Source of the DNA: Phallusia fumigata | Lineage: Eukaryota > Chordata > Ascidiacea > Phlebobranchia > Ascidiidae | NCBI GenBank assembly: GCA_008931825.1 | Contig: QXVZ01000779.1 | Coordinates: forward strand, 1 to 32,416 | Direction of reading: 5' to 3' | Length of the DNA stretch: 32,416 nt | Shown here: piece by piece, positions 1 to 16,982 of the stretch | How the letters are laid out: every line of letters begins with the position of its first letter | How positions within the stretch are numbered: the stretch's first letter is position 1 | The notes under the pieces: model-generated | What the model was told of the DNA's origin: nothing | The model's input: only the letters and a program-made list of their open reading frames with translations | The model's database searches: none | Position numbers and translations under genes: made by a program

Positions 1-120
1 ACTTTGCACGCTTAACGCGGGTTTCCTAACGAGCTTCGTGCAGTCAACCATAGCGCTTGTTGCTTGCACGACTTTGCACGCTTAACGCGTTTTTTTAACC
101 AGCTTGGTGTAGTCAACTGT
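1..120. repeat. Two-copy degenerate tandem repeat of about 70 bases
   Basis: The 19-base string beginning ACTTTGCACGCTTAACGCG occurs at position 1 and again at position 71. Both copies are followed by a diverged version of the same continuation (a run ending in AACGAGCTT or AACCAGCTT, then GTCAAC). The unit is about 70 bases. It lies in the NPL intron upstream of the first visible exon. No coding potential is seen. The array may extend left of the window. Confidence 0.6.
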
Positions 121-159
121 GATCATAACCAGAATTTTAACCATTTTTTTCACCACCAG

Positions 160-3100
160 CCAACGGAACAACTGGAGAGGGAATTAGTCTCACTCTGGAT
201 GAGCGGAAGAAACTTGCCGAGAAATGGATAAGCGCGGGAAAGGGAAAGTAAATATTTGCTGATTTTTGACAAAACGGGGAATCTCCTTCCCAGGAAATAA
301 AGTGTGACGTCAAATTAATGTCACGTTTTGCTAATTCATTTTTATCTGCGTTGGGATCATTGCAGTTTCGTCACATCAAATTTTTGTTCCACTGCTTGGT
401 TGGAGCAATGCCGCTTAAGCTTTTTGCTCAGGAAAACACAAGTAACCAAGACAGGATTAGAACCCACAAGTTTGTGAGCATTAGGCAATCGCGCTAACCA
501 CTCGGTCAGTTTGGAGGCAGTCACGACTGAGGGCACTGAGTGTTAGTAAAAACATTTAATGTCCAAACGGTTTACAGAGAAATTTAAAAACTTCAGTGTC
601 TTAATTGTGACGTATGAATTGAGATAATTCCCTTCCATTGCAGACTTGACAACGTCATCATCCACGTGGGAACCAACAACCTGCACGAAGCTAAGGAACT
701 GGTTCGTTCAAGAATTATTCGAATCTACAAATTACCAAAACATAATTTCGATTGTGACGTCACAGGCACGTCACGCAGCTTCGATCGGGGCTGACGCGAT
801 GGCGGTGGGTTCACCCACTTATTTCAAACCCCCGACAGTGGGGGCGCTGGTGGAGTACCTGGCTGGGGTGGCGGGGGAAGCACCGGACTTACCCATCTTG
901 TATTACCACATTCCTGAGATGACGGGAGTGGATTGTGAGTTGACAAAGTCGTTTATTAAAAGGAAAGAATAAAATCATCAATTTAAGAAGAAATAAATTC
1001 CAAATAAAAAATTGTTTTTTAAAATTAAGTCAAATTCGAATGCAGAATATAATTTAAATTAACTAACTATTCACCTTACTGTTGTTTATGTGAACAAACT
1101 TGTCAATAATTTGGCCACAATTCGCATCTTCAATACTGGGATTTGTCATGAAGCTTGTATGCAGGCCAACGATAACGACACACTCATATGAATCACAGTA
1201 CGCCAGGCCTGCAAGAGGTGTTGTACCGAATCAGAGTGGTATCTGCGCCAAATAATTCACAGTTGAATACAGGAGGCCGACCTGGCGATCAACTACCACA
1301 ATCTGACGTTTGCAGCAGGCAGCGGCGGTGGCTGTGATTTTCAGCTCACTACTGACACTGTGTTGCTCAGTTGGTGGAGCGCCGAGTCCGGATGTCGTGG
1401 GTTCGAATCCCACCGCAGGACAGATTTATCTAGCAAACGCCTTGCTGACTGGAAATGCTTGGAATCCCGACTCTGATTCGGTGTAATGCTTCTTGCAGGT
1501 CTGACATACTTCGATTTATCTGCAACCTGCAGTGTGTGCGACTATTCACTACAAATCCAATTCATGCTTTTTAAAACTTTTTATCAGTCTCTATGATCGA
1601 CTTCATGGAAGAAGCGACCGAAAAAATCCCCAGCTTTTCCGGGTTAAAGTTCACCGCGACACGCATGAATGACTTCGGCCTGTGCGTCGACAAGTTCGGA
1701 GACAGGATGACGTTGTTGTATGGAAAAGATGAGGTTTGTGCGTAACAATGCTTAAGCCGCGATACAGATTTCGAATCTTATAGATTCCAATTACAAAGTA
1801 TTCGAAAAAAATATGAAACAGAAAAAAATTTTCTCAACGTGACGTCACACCTCTTTGAATAGTACGAGAATTAAATAAATTGAAATTATTGATTTGAAAA
1901 AAATATTTTTTGTGGGGGAAGGGACAATCCTAATGACGTAACAACCGTAGATCAGGCTCTAAGTAATGAACTGAAATTATTCGTAGACCGTTGGTGGGCA
2001 GCAGAGTGCTCTTTGAAATATTGTTAGCGGCAGTATTTACTATTTTTCCAACACGTATTTGTTTTAAGCTTGAATGTTGCTACAGTTGCACTTGACGATA
2101 AAATGAGATCGCTCAACTTAGCTTAAATATTGCATTCAAATATGAACCCGTAAATCACTTGGCGCGCCAGGGGTTGCCGACCGCTGTCATGGATATTGCC
2201 GTAAACTTCACTTTGTATCTTTAGCAATTAGTTTGTGCGCTTGCCCTTGGCGCCACTGGGGGAGTTGGAGGGACTTACAGCTATGCGGGGAGAATCTACA
2301 GCAAGATGATGGAAGCTTTCAATGCTGGGAACCTGAAGTTGGCGGTTCAGCATCAGTTTAAGTCACAACGATTCCTGCAATGCGTATTTCGTCACGGTAA
2401 GCGGTAAAACACCTGTTGGGGAAGTACAGGAAAAGTATGTGGTGACGTTGTATTATTAAAAATCTCCGAACGGTGGGATTACTTTGTTAAGAGTTGGAAA
2501 ATTGTGAATTTCTCAGCTAGTTGGGTCCAATTTAGNTACAGGAAAAGTATGTGGTGACGTTGTATTATTAAAAATCTCCGAACGGTGGGATTACTTTGTT
2601 AAGAGTTGGAAAATTGTGAATTTCTCAGCTAGTTGGGTCCAATTTAGTTCTGACTTGATGCCTATAATTTCAGTGTGTGACTCCATAAACCAACGTTTCT
2701 CAACTTTTTCTTGTACCGACCCCTAAACAGCTGGGTGGTATTTCCTCAATAGACAAAAATAAAAACGAATTTTTTTTCGGACATCATCGACGGTCGGGGG
2801 TGATCAAATAACACCAGTTTGTCACGATTGTTTAAAGAGAAAAGTGACAAAGTTACCTTGTCATTGTATTCCCTTTTAATTGCTCAACTTTCTCAACTTT
2901 CTCTCTTTCCCCAATAGGTCATTTATTTTCCAGTGTCCCCTTATTGGTAGCAAACACCCCAAGAGGTTGAAAACCAAAGCCCCAAAGTATATTTAACTAC
3001 AGGCAGAACTAGATGAATGCCGATTTTTATTTCTGTATCACAGATTTTCGCCAAACCCATCATTACGTTTAAGTTGGCCGGTTATCGAAACCTTCTGTAG

Positions 3101-3316
3101 TCTTGTTGATTGCAAGTGAAAGTTTGTCGAAAGATTTTAATGGCGTTCAAATACTTTGCAGGAATGACCCTGGGGCTTCATAAAGCGCTCGCGGAAAGGG
3201 TGACGGGCATTCCCCTGGGACCCCCGCGTCTACCCCTGCTTCCTGCTAGTGAGGAGAAAAAAGCGGCAGTCTTCAAAGATTTGGAATCAATTGGTTTCTT
3301 CGACTTTGTGAAATAA
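160..3316 (+). CDS. NPL: N-acetylneuraminate lyase, 3' seven exons (5' end outside window)
   Basis: Cytosolic aldolase that cleaves sialic acid (N-acetylneuraminate) to N-acetylmannosamine and pyruvate through a lysine Schiff base. Exons read by eye: 160-247, 644-701, 766-934, 1588-1733, 2225-2383, 3044-3080, 3162-3316. All phases join without a stop and give 269 residues to the TAA at 3314. Visible family marks, in order: NGTTGEG (substrate carboxylate loop, first exon), VIIHVGT, IGADAMAV, YYHIPEMTG (catalytic Tyr), SGLKFT (Schiff-base Lys), GATGGVGGTYSY and GIPLGPPRLPLLPAS near the C-terminus. The human enzyme is about 320 residues, so only roughly the first 45 residues are missing to the left. 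The 37-base exon at 3044 and the GT donor at 2384 (TGC|GTATTT) were chosen because they keep the frame open; an alternative donor GTAAGC at 2397 breaks it. The intron at 702-765 is only 64 bases. Confidence 0.93.
431..525 (-). mobile_element. tRNA-derived SINE fragment in an NPL intron
   Basis: Read on the minus strand, the segment has a pol III A-box-like stretch (TGACCGAGTGGTTAGCGC) followed about 35 bases later by a B-box-like GGTTCTAATCC. That is the spacing of a tRNA gene. The stems pair poorly and no good cloverleaf forms, so a tRNA-derived SINE head or decayed tRNA pseudogene fits better than a working tRNA. Confidence 0.55.
1176..1242 (-). mobile_element. SINE tail fragment, reverse orientation
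   Basis: On the minus strand this stretch reads GATTCGGTACAACACCTC then TTGCAGGCCTGGCGTACTG and TGATTCAT. The same block occurs in plus orientation near 1475-1525 and 14778-14836. It carries no tRNA-like head of its own, so it looks like a truncated copy of the same SINE family, inserted head-to-head with the copy that follows. Confidence 0.6.
1345..1530 (+). mobile_element. tRNA-derived SINE
   Basis: The head resembles a tRNA: A-box TTGCTCAGTTGG at 1363-1374 and a perfect B-box GGTTCGAATCC at 1400-1410. The body that follows ends in the family tail (GATTCGGTGTAATGCTTC, TTGCAGG). It lies in the NPL intron between the exons ending at 934 and starting at 1588. It is the best-preserved copy of the family in the window. 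Small open frames over it are shadows. Confidence 0.72.
2425..2647. repeat. Unmerged contig overlap in an NPL intron (111 bp twice around one N)
   Basis: Positions 2425-2535 and 2537-2647 are identical by eye and are separated by one N at 2536. A direct repeat ending exactly at an N is the signature of two overlapping contigs joined without merging. The repeat is intronic and does not affect the NPL coding exons. Confidence 0.88.
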
Positions 3317-3527
3317 AACTGTCGGCGCAAAAACGTCTGCTGGTGCATTGACAACATGTTTTAGTCACGTGCGTGTTCTTTTAGGACCGTGAAGCCACAT
3401 ACGAAACAGAAGGTATTGTGAGGGCCAGGCGGAAAGGCCTAACCTAATTTTTATAACAGGCTATTAACTGTATTGACCAGTTAGTAAGAATATATGTTAA
3501 GCAATGAAAATATGAGGTTACCTTACA

Positions 3528-3533
3528 AATAAA
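3528..3533 (+). terminator. Likely NPL polyadenylation signal
   Basis: Canonical AATAAA about 210 bases after the NPL stop codon. Another AATAAA at 3312 overlaps the stop codon itself and would leave almost no 3' UTR, so the later one is preferred. Confidence 0.5.
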
Positions 3534-4149
3534 GCAACTTCATCAAATATTTTCATTTTGTAACTCAAAATTACTTTAAACGAGTCGGACAGAGTCAACT
3601 AAACGACCGCATATGGCCCGGGAGGCGTACATATATGCCCAGCTGGTCCGTCCAAACACCTCAGGTAATTAAAATCAGAAGGTAAAATGCATTGGGTTGA
3701 CTACGACAATGTTTTACGATGAGGAAATATAAACAACAGTTTGGTTAGATGTGGAATTGATAATAAACCTAATATGATGTCACAAATAACCACGTATCAC
3801 GTGATCACTTCATTGATCCACGTGACTTTGTTGTTGACAAACGTAAAAAATCCCCTAAAACAACGAAAACCTAAATACCTTGGCGCGAAGATTTAACAAG
3901 AAAATGTCGTGAAGATGAAATAACAATCTTGGTGAAAAAGCAGCTTACCGTAAAAATTTTGGTAATTTTACAAACTACTTTGATTTCTTTCACCAGCGAA
4001 GTAAACTCTCGAATGCGATGATTTATATTCAGTCTATATGCGATGCTTGTAAAACTGATTAGGTGAGTAACAGTAATGTATTTACATTGACTAAACTTAA
4101 ACAACAACATTTTTGCAAAACAAGACATTCTCTTGGTTACTATTTCTAT
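3534..4149. other. Intergenic region between NPL and the next transcription unit
   Basis: No exon is recognised. A minus-strand open frame at 3871-4128 has no known motif and is judged a chance frame. The stretch contains two CACGTG E-boxes (listed separately) and leads into a GC-richer segment that looks like a promoter. Confidence 0.5.
3798..3824. promoter_or_regulatory. Pair of CACGTG E-boxes 21 bp apart
   Basis: Palindromic CACGTG cores occur at 3798-3803 and 3819-3824, 21 bases apart, two helical turns. The flanks (ATCACGTGATC and TCCACGTGACT) resemble sites bound by bHLH-ZIP factors of the USF/MITF/TFEB type. Binding is inferred from the motif only. Confidence 0.35.
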
Positions 4150-4534
4150 AGCGGACCGAGACGGCGGGAGTCGACGGTTATCGATAAATCACCAATAGCG
4201 ACACCGATCGATTAGTTAGGTCTGCTGTTCGAAATAACAGAAGCTTTCGTTCTCCGCCATTTTGTTTGTTTTAATCGTGTTTGTAAATCGTTCAAGTGTG
4301 CAATAAATTTTAATGTCACCGCCAAAGTTTAGAGCTGTCGTTACTTGCACGTGGTTTCACGTTGCTCTGTTGGTTTTTCCAGTGGGTTTAAGGGTCAAAA
4401 TGGCGTCGGTTTCAGTTCGAGGAACTGTCCGTGCAAACAGCGTTAGCTCAACAGTATTTGTTGACATAAGCAGCGAGATAAGGTTACAATTCAAAAAACT
4501 GCCTCTTTTCCCGCGCATTAAATTTACCCTTTTA
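4150..4534 (+). promoter_or_regulatory. Candidate promoter and first exon of a plus-strand transcript
   Basis: The segment is richer in CpG than its neighbours and holds two YY1-like motifs, CGCCATTTTG near 4256 and CAAAATGGCG near 4396. An open frame starts at ATG 4313 (or in frame at ATG 4400) and runs to a strong donor, TTTA|GTAAGT, after 4534, in phase 0. The encoded peptide (beginning MASVSVRG from 4400) matches nothing I recognise. It may be the distal 5' exon of the DYRK gene downstream, an independent small gene, or a non-coding exon. Confidence 0.35.
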
Positions 4535-5205
4535 GTAAGTTTTAATTAAAAGTGAGGCTCCGACGGTATATTTCAGAAATATCTAGCAAAGTTAGTTTGA
4601 ATTGTTTTACCCCAAAATAAAGCAGAATGAGGCGTGAAAAAGTTTAACGGAATTGCAGAATTTTACTAAATGCATGTTTTATATATTTTTGTGCTTGTTT
4701 TGGCTTTATTTTATTCAGCTGTCTAAGAATTGGAAAAACAGTAATTTTTACAACATGTATTTTTCAAATATAATGACTACTGTAACTTTTTTGAACACCT
4801 GTCAAAAATAACTTATTATGTTCACCAAGCAAAGCTAGTGTTGCATGTTACAGCAGTTTATTGGCCTTTAAAGTCATGTAGGTTGTTGTATAAATTTGAG
4901 TTATTATGGTAAGTTAAAAGTAATATTTCAGTTTTCCGAAGGTTTATCTTGCTTGCCCATTTACCTGAGGTTGAATCTTTTAGTTAAGTATTATGTATGA
5001 AAATGTCACAAATTGTTTTATGCAGACATTTAATCTTAGGTTTGTAGCATTTGTACAAAAGTAGTTGCTTTAAGGTTTCGACACAACTTGATCGCTTGCA
5101 CAGCAGTTACTGCATTCGTGGAATAATTTTTTGGATTTATCAGCTAAAAAAGTCAGACACAATGAAGACTTTAACTTGCCTGATGCTATTGTAACATGCA
5201 CTTAG

Positions 5206-6145
5206 GCAACTAAAGGTAAGACATTCTACAAAAATTGGTTCTTTCAATTGCCATCTGCAAAAGTTATTTTAGGATTACTTAATTTTAACCAAAAGGTTTG
5301 GCTAGTTTGGCATAAACAAAGGGTTATAAACACATTGCCCAGCTCACAGAATTTGTTCATGCTATTTATATGTTTTTCTTAAAATTCTAAAAATTGATTA
5401 GTTGAGACTAACTCTGTTTGTCAAAGTCTGGATTTACCAAAATAATTATTAAACGAAATTTTGTTGGCCCCTGTCTTTTATCTGTTGTGGTTTGCTAAAA
5501 CTTTATTCTTCAAACACAGGTTTGTTACAAAGTTTGAACTTGTTTTTATTTATTTTTCTTAATAATGTCATGATTGCACATACATTTGTGTACTATGTTG
5601 TGTATAAATAACACTTAATTAATTTCACACATATTATAAATAATAACCTAAAACTTTCTTTGTAGGTTGTTACGACCTTCAAGCCTTGTTGGCTCAAACT
5701 CAACTGACACAACAAAAGTAAGTAGTTTATTCCATTCTTGTTTTTATNGTTTGTTACAAAGTTTGAACTTGTTTTTATTTATTTTTCTTAATAATGTCAT
5801 GATTGCACATACATTTGTGTACTATGTTGTGTATAAATAACACTTAATTAATTTCACACATATTATAAATAATAACCTAAAACTTTCTTTGTAGGTTGTT
5901 ACGACCTTCAAGCCTTGTTGGCTCAAACTCAACTGACACAACAAAAGTAAGTAGTTTATTCCATTCTTGTTTTTATTATGCAACATTATTAATCAGCTTT
6001 CACTATCACAATTCTTTTTTATTTCTGTCAGTGTTGTTGTTATATATTTTTTAGCTTGATTGTTTAAAGTATTAAACAGTTTTGTTCACTGCAACACAAT
6101 TGTTTAGTTATTTATTTTTGTGCAGACCTGTTGCATTTAAAAAGG
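5206..6145 (+). other. Three candidate small exons linking 4534 to the DYRK gene
   Basis: Segments flanked by AG and GT signals: 5206-5215 (10 bases, donor GTAAGA), 5666-5717 (52 bases, reading CYDLQALLAQTQLTQQ, donor GTAAGT) and 6126-6145 (20 bases, reading PVAFKK, donor GTAAAC). Spliced after the exon ending at 4534 they stay open and end in phase 1, which fits the exon at 10330. The second and third lie inside contig-overlap duplications and appear again at 5895-5946 and 6240-6259. The 10-base exon has a weak polypyrimidine tract. The agreement could be chance because the pieces are tiny. Confidence 0.25.
5520..5976. repeat. Unmerged contig overlap (228 bp twice around N 5748)
   Basis: Positions 5520-5747 recur at 5749-5976, separated by one N. 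No mismatch was seen by eye. The repeat duplicates the candidate exon at 5666-5717, which should be counted once. Confidence 0.88.
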
Positions 6146-6304
6146 GTAAACAGTTTCACTTAGTTTGGTTTTCATGGTTCATTTGGACATNAGTTTTGTT
6201 CACTGCAACACAATTGTTTAGTTATTTATGTTTGTGCAGACCTGTTGCATTTAAAAAGGGTAAACAGTTTCACTTAGTTTGGTTTTCATGGTTCATTTGG
6301 ACAT
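6078..6304. repeat. Unmerged contig overlap (113 bp twice around N 6191)
   Basis: Positions 6078-6190 recur at 6192-6304 with one visible substitution (TTATTTATTTTTG against TTATTTATGTTTG). The open frame that seems to contain a tandem repeat here is an artefact of reading through the N. Confidence 0.86.
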
Positions 6305-8379
6305 GCTCTTGACAAAAACCTTTAGCAATCGGACAAAAAACTGATGTACACACATTAAAAAAAGGTTGTTTTTTGCGTTCATCAGCAGTGGTCTAGCTAT
6401 TAGAATCAGCTGCACATCCACAATGCAACATAAACTTTGCCCCTCCAAACATTTTTTAATCATTGCACAAATACTTAATTCATCGCACAAGATAGTACTT
6501 TATATAACCTTGAAACTATGCTGCTTGTGTTTGATATTCATGGGCAAGATGATACTTTAAAATCCAATTTGACACCAAACAGAAGCATGTGGTTGGGGGA
6601 ATAACCAAAGTCAGCTGGTTGATGCAAACGAGTCATTTAGCTGGTTGCCACGGCGAATTGTGGCAAGGTTCCAGGAAACCCTTGTTGTTGGTGTAAAGAC
6701 CAATCAGCTGTTTTCCTCGTTTTATTGTTTTTGTCCAAAGTGCAGTAAGGGAGTTTGTGTGAACAAAATAGTCCCTTATTTGATGAACCAAAAATCTTAA
6801 GTTTCTGTGCTGCAACACTACCCAAAATTTGATGCAATATCTTGTTTTTTACTCACACAGACATACAACATTCCCGTCAATTTGTTTTTTCTAAACCTAA
6901 ATCATAATATCATAAATACATCACATCAAACCAACCTTAGCTCTCCACACAAAGATATCAGAGACATTCTGTGTGCTATATTAATCCTGCTATGTCTTGT
7001 CGCTGATATCATACAAGTGCAAACTGTTACTACACTAATTTTGCATAACTCCTTGTAAATATATGTGGTATGCTTACAAAAACAGCCAAGTATGTTCCTT
7101 TCAAGTGATAAAAATGCACCAAATATTTAAATCGGAAACACCAGTGCAACATTCAACATCATAAATAAATAAATGTCTGCTTGGAGGTAGCAACTTACAT
7201 GGATGGAATGTTTGTTAACATTTTTTCGTGGGCACAGCTCAGCAGGCTGATGAACTTTGATCGGTGATTCATTCTGTTTTCACCAACCAACAGCAGTTTG
7301 CATGTCAGCCACAGATGAAGTCATGCTGCCATTATCTGTATTGTATGGCTGTTAACCACACTTCAAAGTGTCATTTTGTGTCAAAGTGTATTGGATAGAA
7401 CAGGCCAGTTTCCNGATGAACTTTGATCGGTGATTCATTCTGTTTTCACCAACCAACAGCAGTTTGCATGTCAGCCACAGATGAAGTCATGCTGCCATTA
7501 TCTGTATTGTATGGCTGTTAACCACACTTCAAAGTGTCATTTTGTGCCAAAGTGTATTGGATAGAACAGGCCAGTTTCCAGGCTATTGACAGAATTGTTA
7601 GTTAAAGCTGCAAGAATGATGTTAAAAGTTGAAAGGGAAAAACATTAGACTGCTATAAGAGTTGGTTTTAATGGTCATTTTGTTTGCTAACAAAACACCA
7701 TTGCAACACAATAGCAGTAAATTATGGATTGCAACAAATAAACAAATAAACAGAATGAACCTGGCAAAAAAATTGTGATGATTGTGTTGCCCACAATGAT
7801 TTGAACTTTATTTTTTATGCAGACAATATTTATTAAAGCTGGCATTGTTAAAAAAGGGAAGTGGTTTTGATGTTGTAATAATTTAATTTCCTTCAACTAA
7901 TGCCTAACAAAGAATCATGGTGGTTCAAATTTGTTTGTTATTGTTTAAACGTGAATTGTGATACTTGTGTAGTACTGAACAGGTCTGCTAGAAAAGGCCA
8001 GACTTATTGATTTTTTGAAGTATGCTAGAAGCACTTTGGGGATAAGAGTACCCTTAAATGATGCAACAATGTATCAATTCCACCGCCATTGTCCTATCGT
8101 TCAGAAACAATCTGTAATCATTGTTTTGTTGAGATTCTATGCAAAAGTTTTGTGCAAGTACGATCCAGACAGCGATTAGGAAAGGGAGACACAGGTAATT
8201 GTTGTTTACCTTGAAAGTGCCAGGGCCCTTCAGCATTTGTAAGCAGCGACGCTTTGTCGTTTTAATCACACCTTCATTGTTTATGTTTATTGTTTGATGT
8301 GTGAGCGAACAAAGAAGCATAAATTGTTTCGTAATAATCTCCTAGTCTTACGTCATATGACTCGTCACGTACAGTTATC
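6305..8379. other. Long non-coding AT-rich stretch
   Basis: No convincing exon is seen on either strand; all open frames are short, low in complexity and without recognisable domains. A minus-strand segment near 8209-8330 ends in a consensus donor (TTTCAAG|GTAAAC) and could be the first exon of a divergent transcript from the CpG-rich block next to it; evidence is slight. One contig overlap (7249-7579) lies inside. Confidence 0.4.
7249..7579. repeat. Unmerged contig overlap (165 bp twice around N 7414)
   Basis: Positions 7249-7413 recur at 7415-7579 with one visible substitution (TTTTGTGTCAAAG against TTTTGTGCCAAAG). The one-base difference suggests allelic copies or a read error rather than an old duplication. 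Confidence 0.87.
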
Positions 8380-9260
8380 CCGCCTTTTTCGCGACGCCCC
8401 GCATTTTTTTTCACCGCGAGCGCGTCTTTGTCTCTTTAACTGGGTCGCGCGTGTTCGTGCGTGTGTTTAAAGAGATTGCGCGTTGGCGTGTGTGTGCGGG
8501 CGCGAGCCTTCAATCTTGTTGCATTTGACTGAACAACGAACGAGACGAGACGACCGCCAGCCAGCATGCTGTTTCTTTTGTGTCTGCTTTCTGCAATGTA
8601 ACGCATCTGCGCTTATAGCGGGAACAACTTTCCACAGTTTACGTTTAGACAGCGTTTGTTTATTGTGTTGTGAGCGCCCAAAGACGGAAGTAGTTGGTTG
8701 AAGTCGAAAGCGTCAGACAGCAGAGTTCCGCCATGAAAACGACAAGCCCCGCCGTTGACTGCTTCATGCATCACATGAGCTAGTGTCATGCCTCTTGTGA
8801 CGTCACTTGCGACGAAAGGGCGATTATGACGTATCACAGATCAGCTGTTACCGGGCCAACTGTACATGTCCGTCAAATAGATGCATGCAGGGGTCATCGC
8901 TTGTGGCAAACGTCACACCTTTGTCAGCAGCAGATTTGAGGCGATCACGATGAGCAGCAAGGTCAGCCCTATCGCGTTTGGTTTCCTTCGTTGTGTTCGA
9001 TGCCCCGGGGCTTCTTCACACAACTGCGCTAATTGTCGCTGCCGTCTATGACGTGTCGTCGTTACGGTTCACTGCGTTGGTGTTTTTGTTTCCTCTGGTG
9101 GCATAAACAAAGCGGGGACGATGTGTGCTGGCGGAAGTTGTGGCTGCCTGCTGGATTAAAACAGGCAAGGAAGTGAAGTAACATTGTGGCGCAGTGTGAC
9201 CGGCTGGATGCGACGCTTGTACGTCACCATAGTCAGCCGATTAAATCGATAGCAAAGTGT
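8380..9260. promoter_or_regulatory. CpG-rich block, candidate promoter of the DYRK gene
   Basis: GC and CpG density rise sharply compared with the flanks (for example the CGCGAGCGCGTC and GGGTCGCGCGTG runs near 8415-8450). A perfect CRE, TGACGTCA, sits at 8798-8805, with further CGTCA half-sites near 8349 and 8364. No long open frame is present. The position upstream of the DYRK coding exons suggests a promoter with a 5' UTR exon; a divergent minus-strand transcript is also possible. No TATA box is obvious. Confidence 0.4.
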
Positions 9261-9472
9261 GTCAGTGCCACGGGGAGGTGCACACTTATGCTGCACTTGG
9301 GGGTTGGCCTTTATCAGGATGTGTACAATGTATGTAGTTAAAAAGATAGGACTGTAGAAAAGTTACAGTATTGTTTTCTTCCAGAGTTGGTTAATTTATG
9401 ATTAGTTGTCTGGTTGTTTACCTGGAAACTGAAAGTGTTCGTGTCTGAGTTGACCATGCAATAAATGTCTTC

Positions 9473-9797
9473 ATGGTGGTAAAACACGGATTACTGCATT
9501 CAACACCATGCGACAATAACTCTGTGTACAAGGACCTCATGAACGGCCGAAACATGTGGGGGTCTGCTGTCACATGTGGTGACTCTGGTGGACAGAACCG
9601 CGCCACCTGGAATGAACTCTCCTCATGTAGAATTGATTGGTTTAACAGCAAGTTAAACAAGCCCCATTCGGAATTACACCCAGCAAAGTACGACAAGTCA
9701 GTCGTAAATGGAAATATGACAAACGCGCGACATGGACACTCACTTGAGGCTGATACTTCCCAATATGATGCTGGTTCCCTATGCAATGCCGTCAGAG
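9473..9797 (+). other. Candidate alternative first coding exon of the DYRK gene
   Basis: An open frame of 108 codons starts at ATG 9473 (MVVKHGLLHS) and can end at AGAG|GTTGTG after 9797 in phase 1, the phase needed by the exon at 10330. The donor is weak. The opposite strand is open over nearly the same span (9418-9786), which lowers the value of the open frame. No domain is seen. It competes with the distal exon chain that begins near 4313. Confidence 0.25.
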
Positions 9798-10329
9798 GTT
9801 GTGATTGTGTTTTCTATCTTTTCAGGATTTACAAATTTTCTTGACAATCAAATGTGGACACTACTTCTCATCAGTTTCAGTCAGAACTTTACCAAAAAAA
9901 CATTGATAAAAACAACATCAGTACTAAAATTTTGTCACTCACTTTATGGCTTTCAGGACTAGGAATTTAGTTTTAACAAGTAAAAACCCTTCATGTGTTC
10001 GAGCACAATGTTATTGGGAAATTGGGGGAAAGTGGGTAGAATAATTCCATGCCTACTTGTCCCATATAAAACATTTTGTTTCTTCAAATAATTAAATTGT
10101 TTCAGAAGATATACATTAAGGATTAGCTTTTGTTTAGGAGTTTACAATGTGGTTGCATTTTTTGCATTTGAATATGTCCCAAAAACTCAACCAGGTATCT
10201 GGCGAAAGTTTGACGTAGAGTACAATTATGTAGCAATTCTACCAGTACTGTATGATAGTATGGTATGAAAATTACTTCACACAAATAAATATGTGGGAAA
10301 ACATTAAATAAACTTTGATATTTGTTTAG

Positions 10330-16982
<6,653 letters not shown>

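Noticed and set aside
431-525. Functional tRNA gene on the minus strand
   Set aside because: A and B boxes are present but acceptor and T stems do not pair well, and no clear anticodon loop can be drawn.
646-972. Single-frame reading of the NPL region from 646 to 972
   Set aside because: The NPL frame before 702 differs; a 64-base intron at 702-765 restores homology (KELARHAASIGAD), so the single-frame start is a mixture of shadow and exon.
1231-1413. Minus-strand open frame starting MGFEPTTSG
   Set aside because: It is the antisense of the tRNA-like B-box of a SINE; such peptides are common false frames over tRNA-derived repeats.
6082-6312. Open frame with a perfect internal repeat of a hydrophobic peptide
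   Set aside because: The repeat is produced by reading through N 6191 between two copies of an overlapping contig end.
9418-9786. Minus-strand protein-coding exon of 122 codons
   Set aside because: No domain, no upstream or downstream minus-strand exon and no conserved motif; more likely a shadow of stop-poor sequence.
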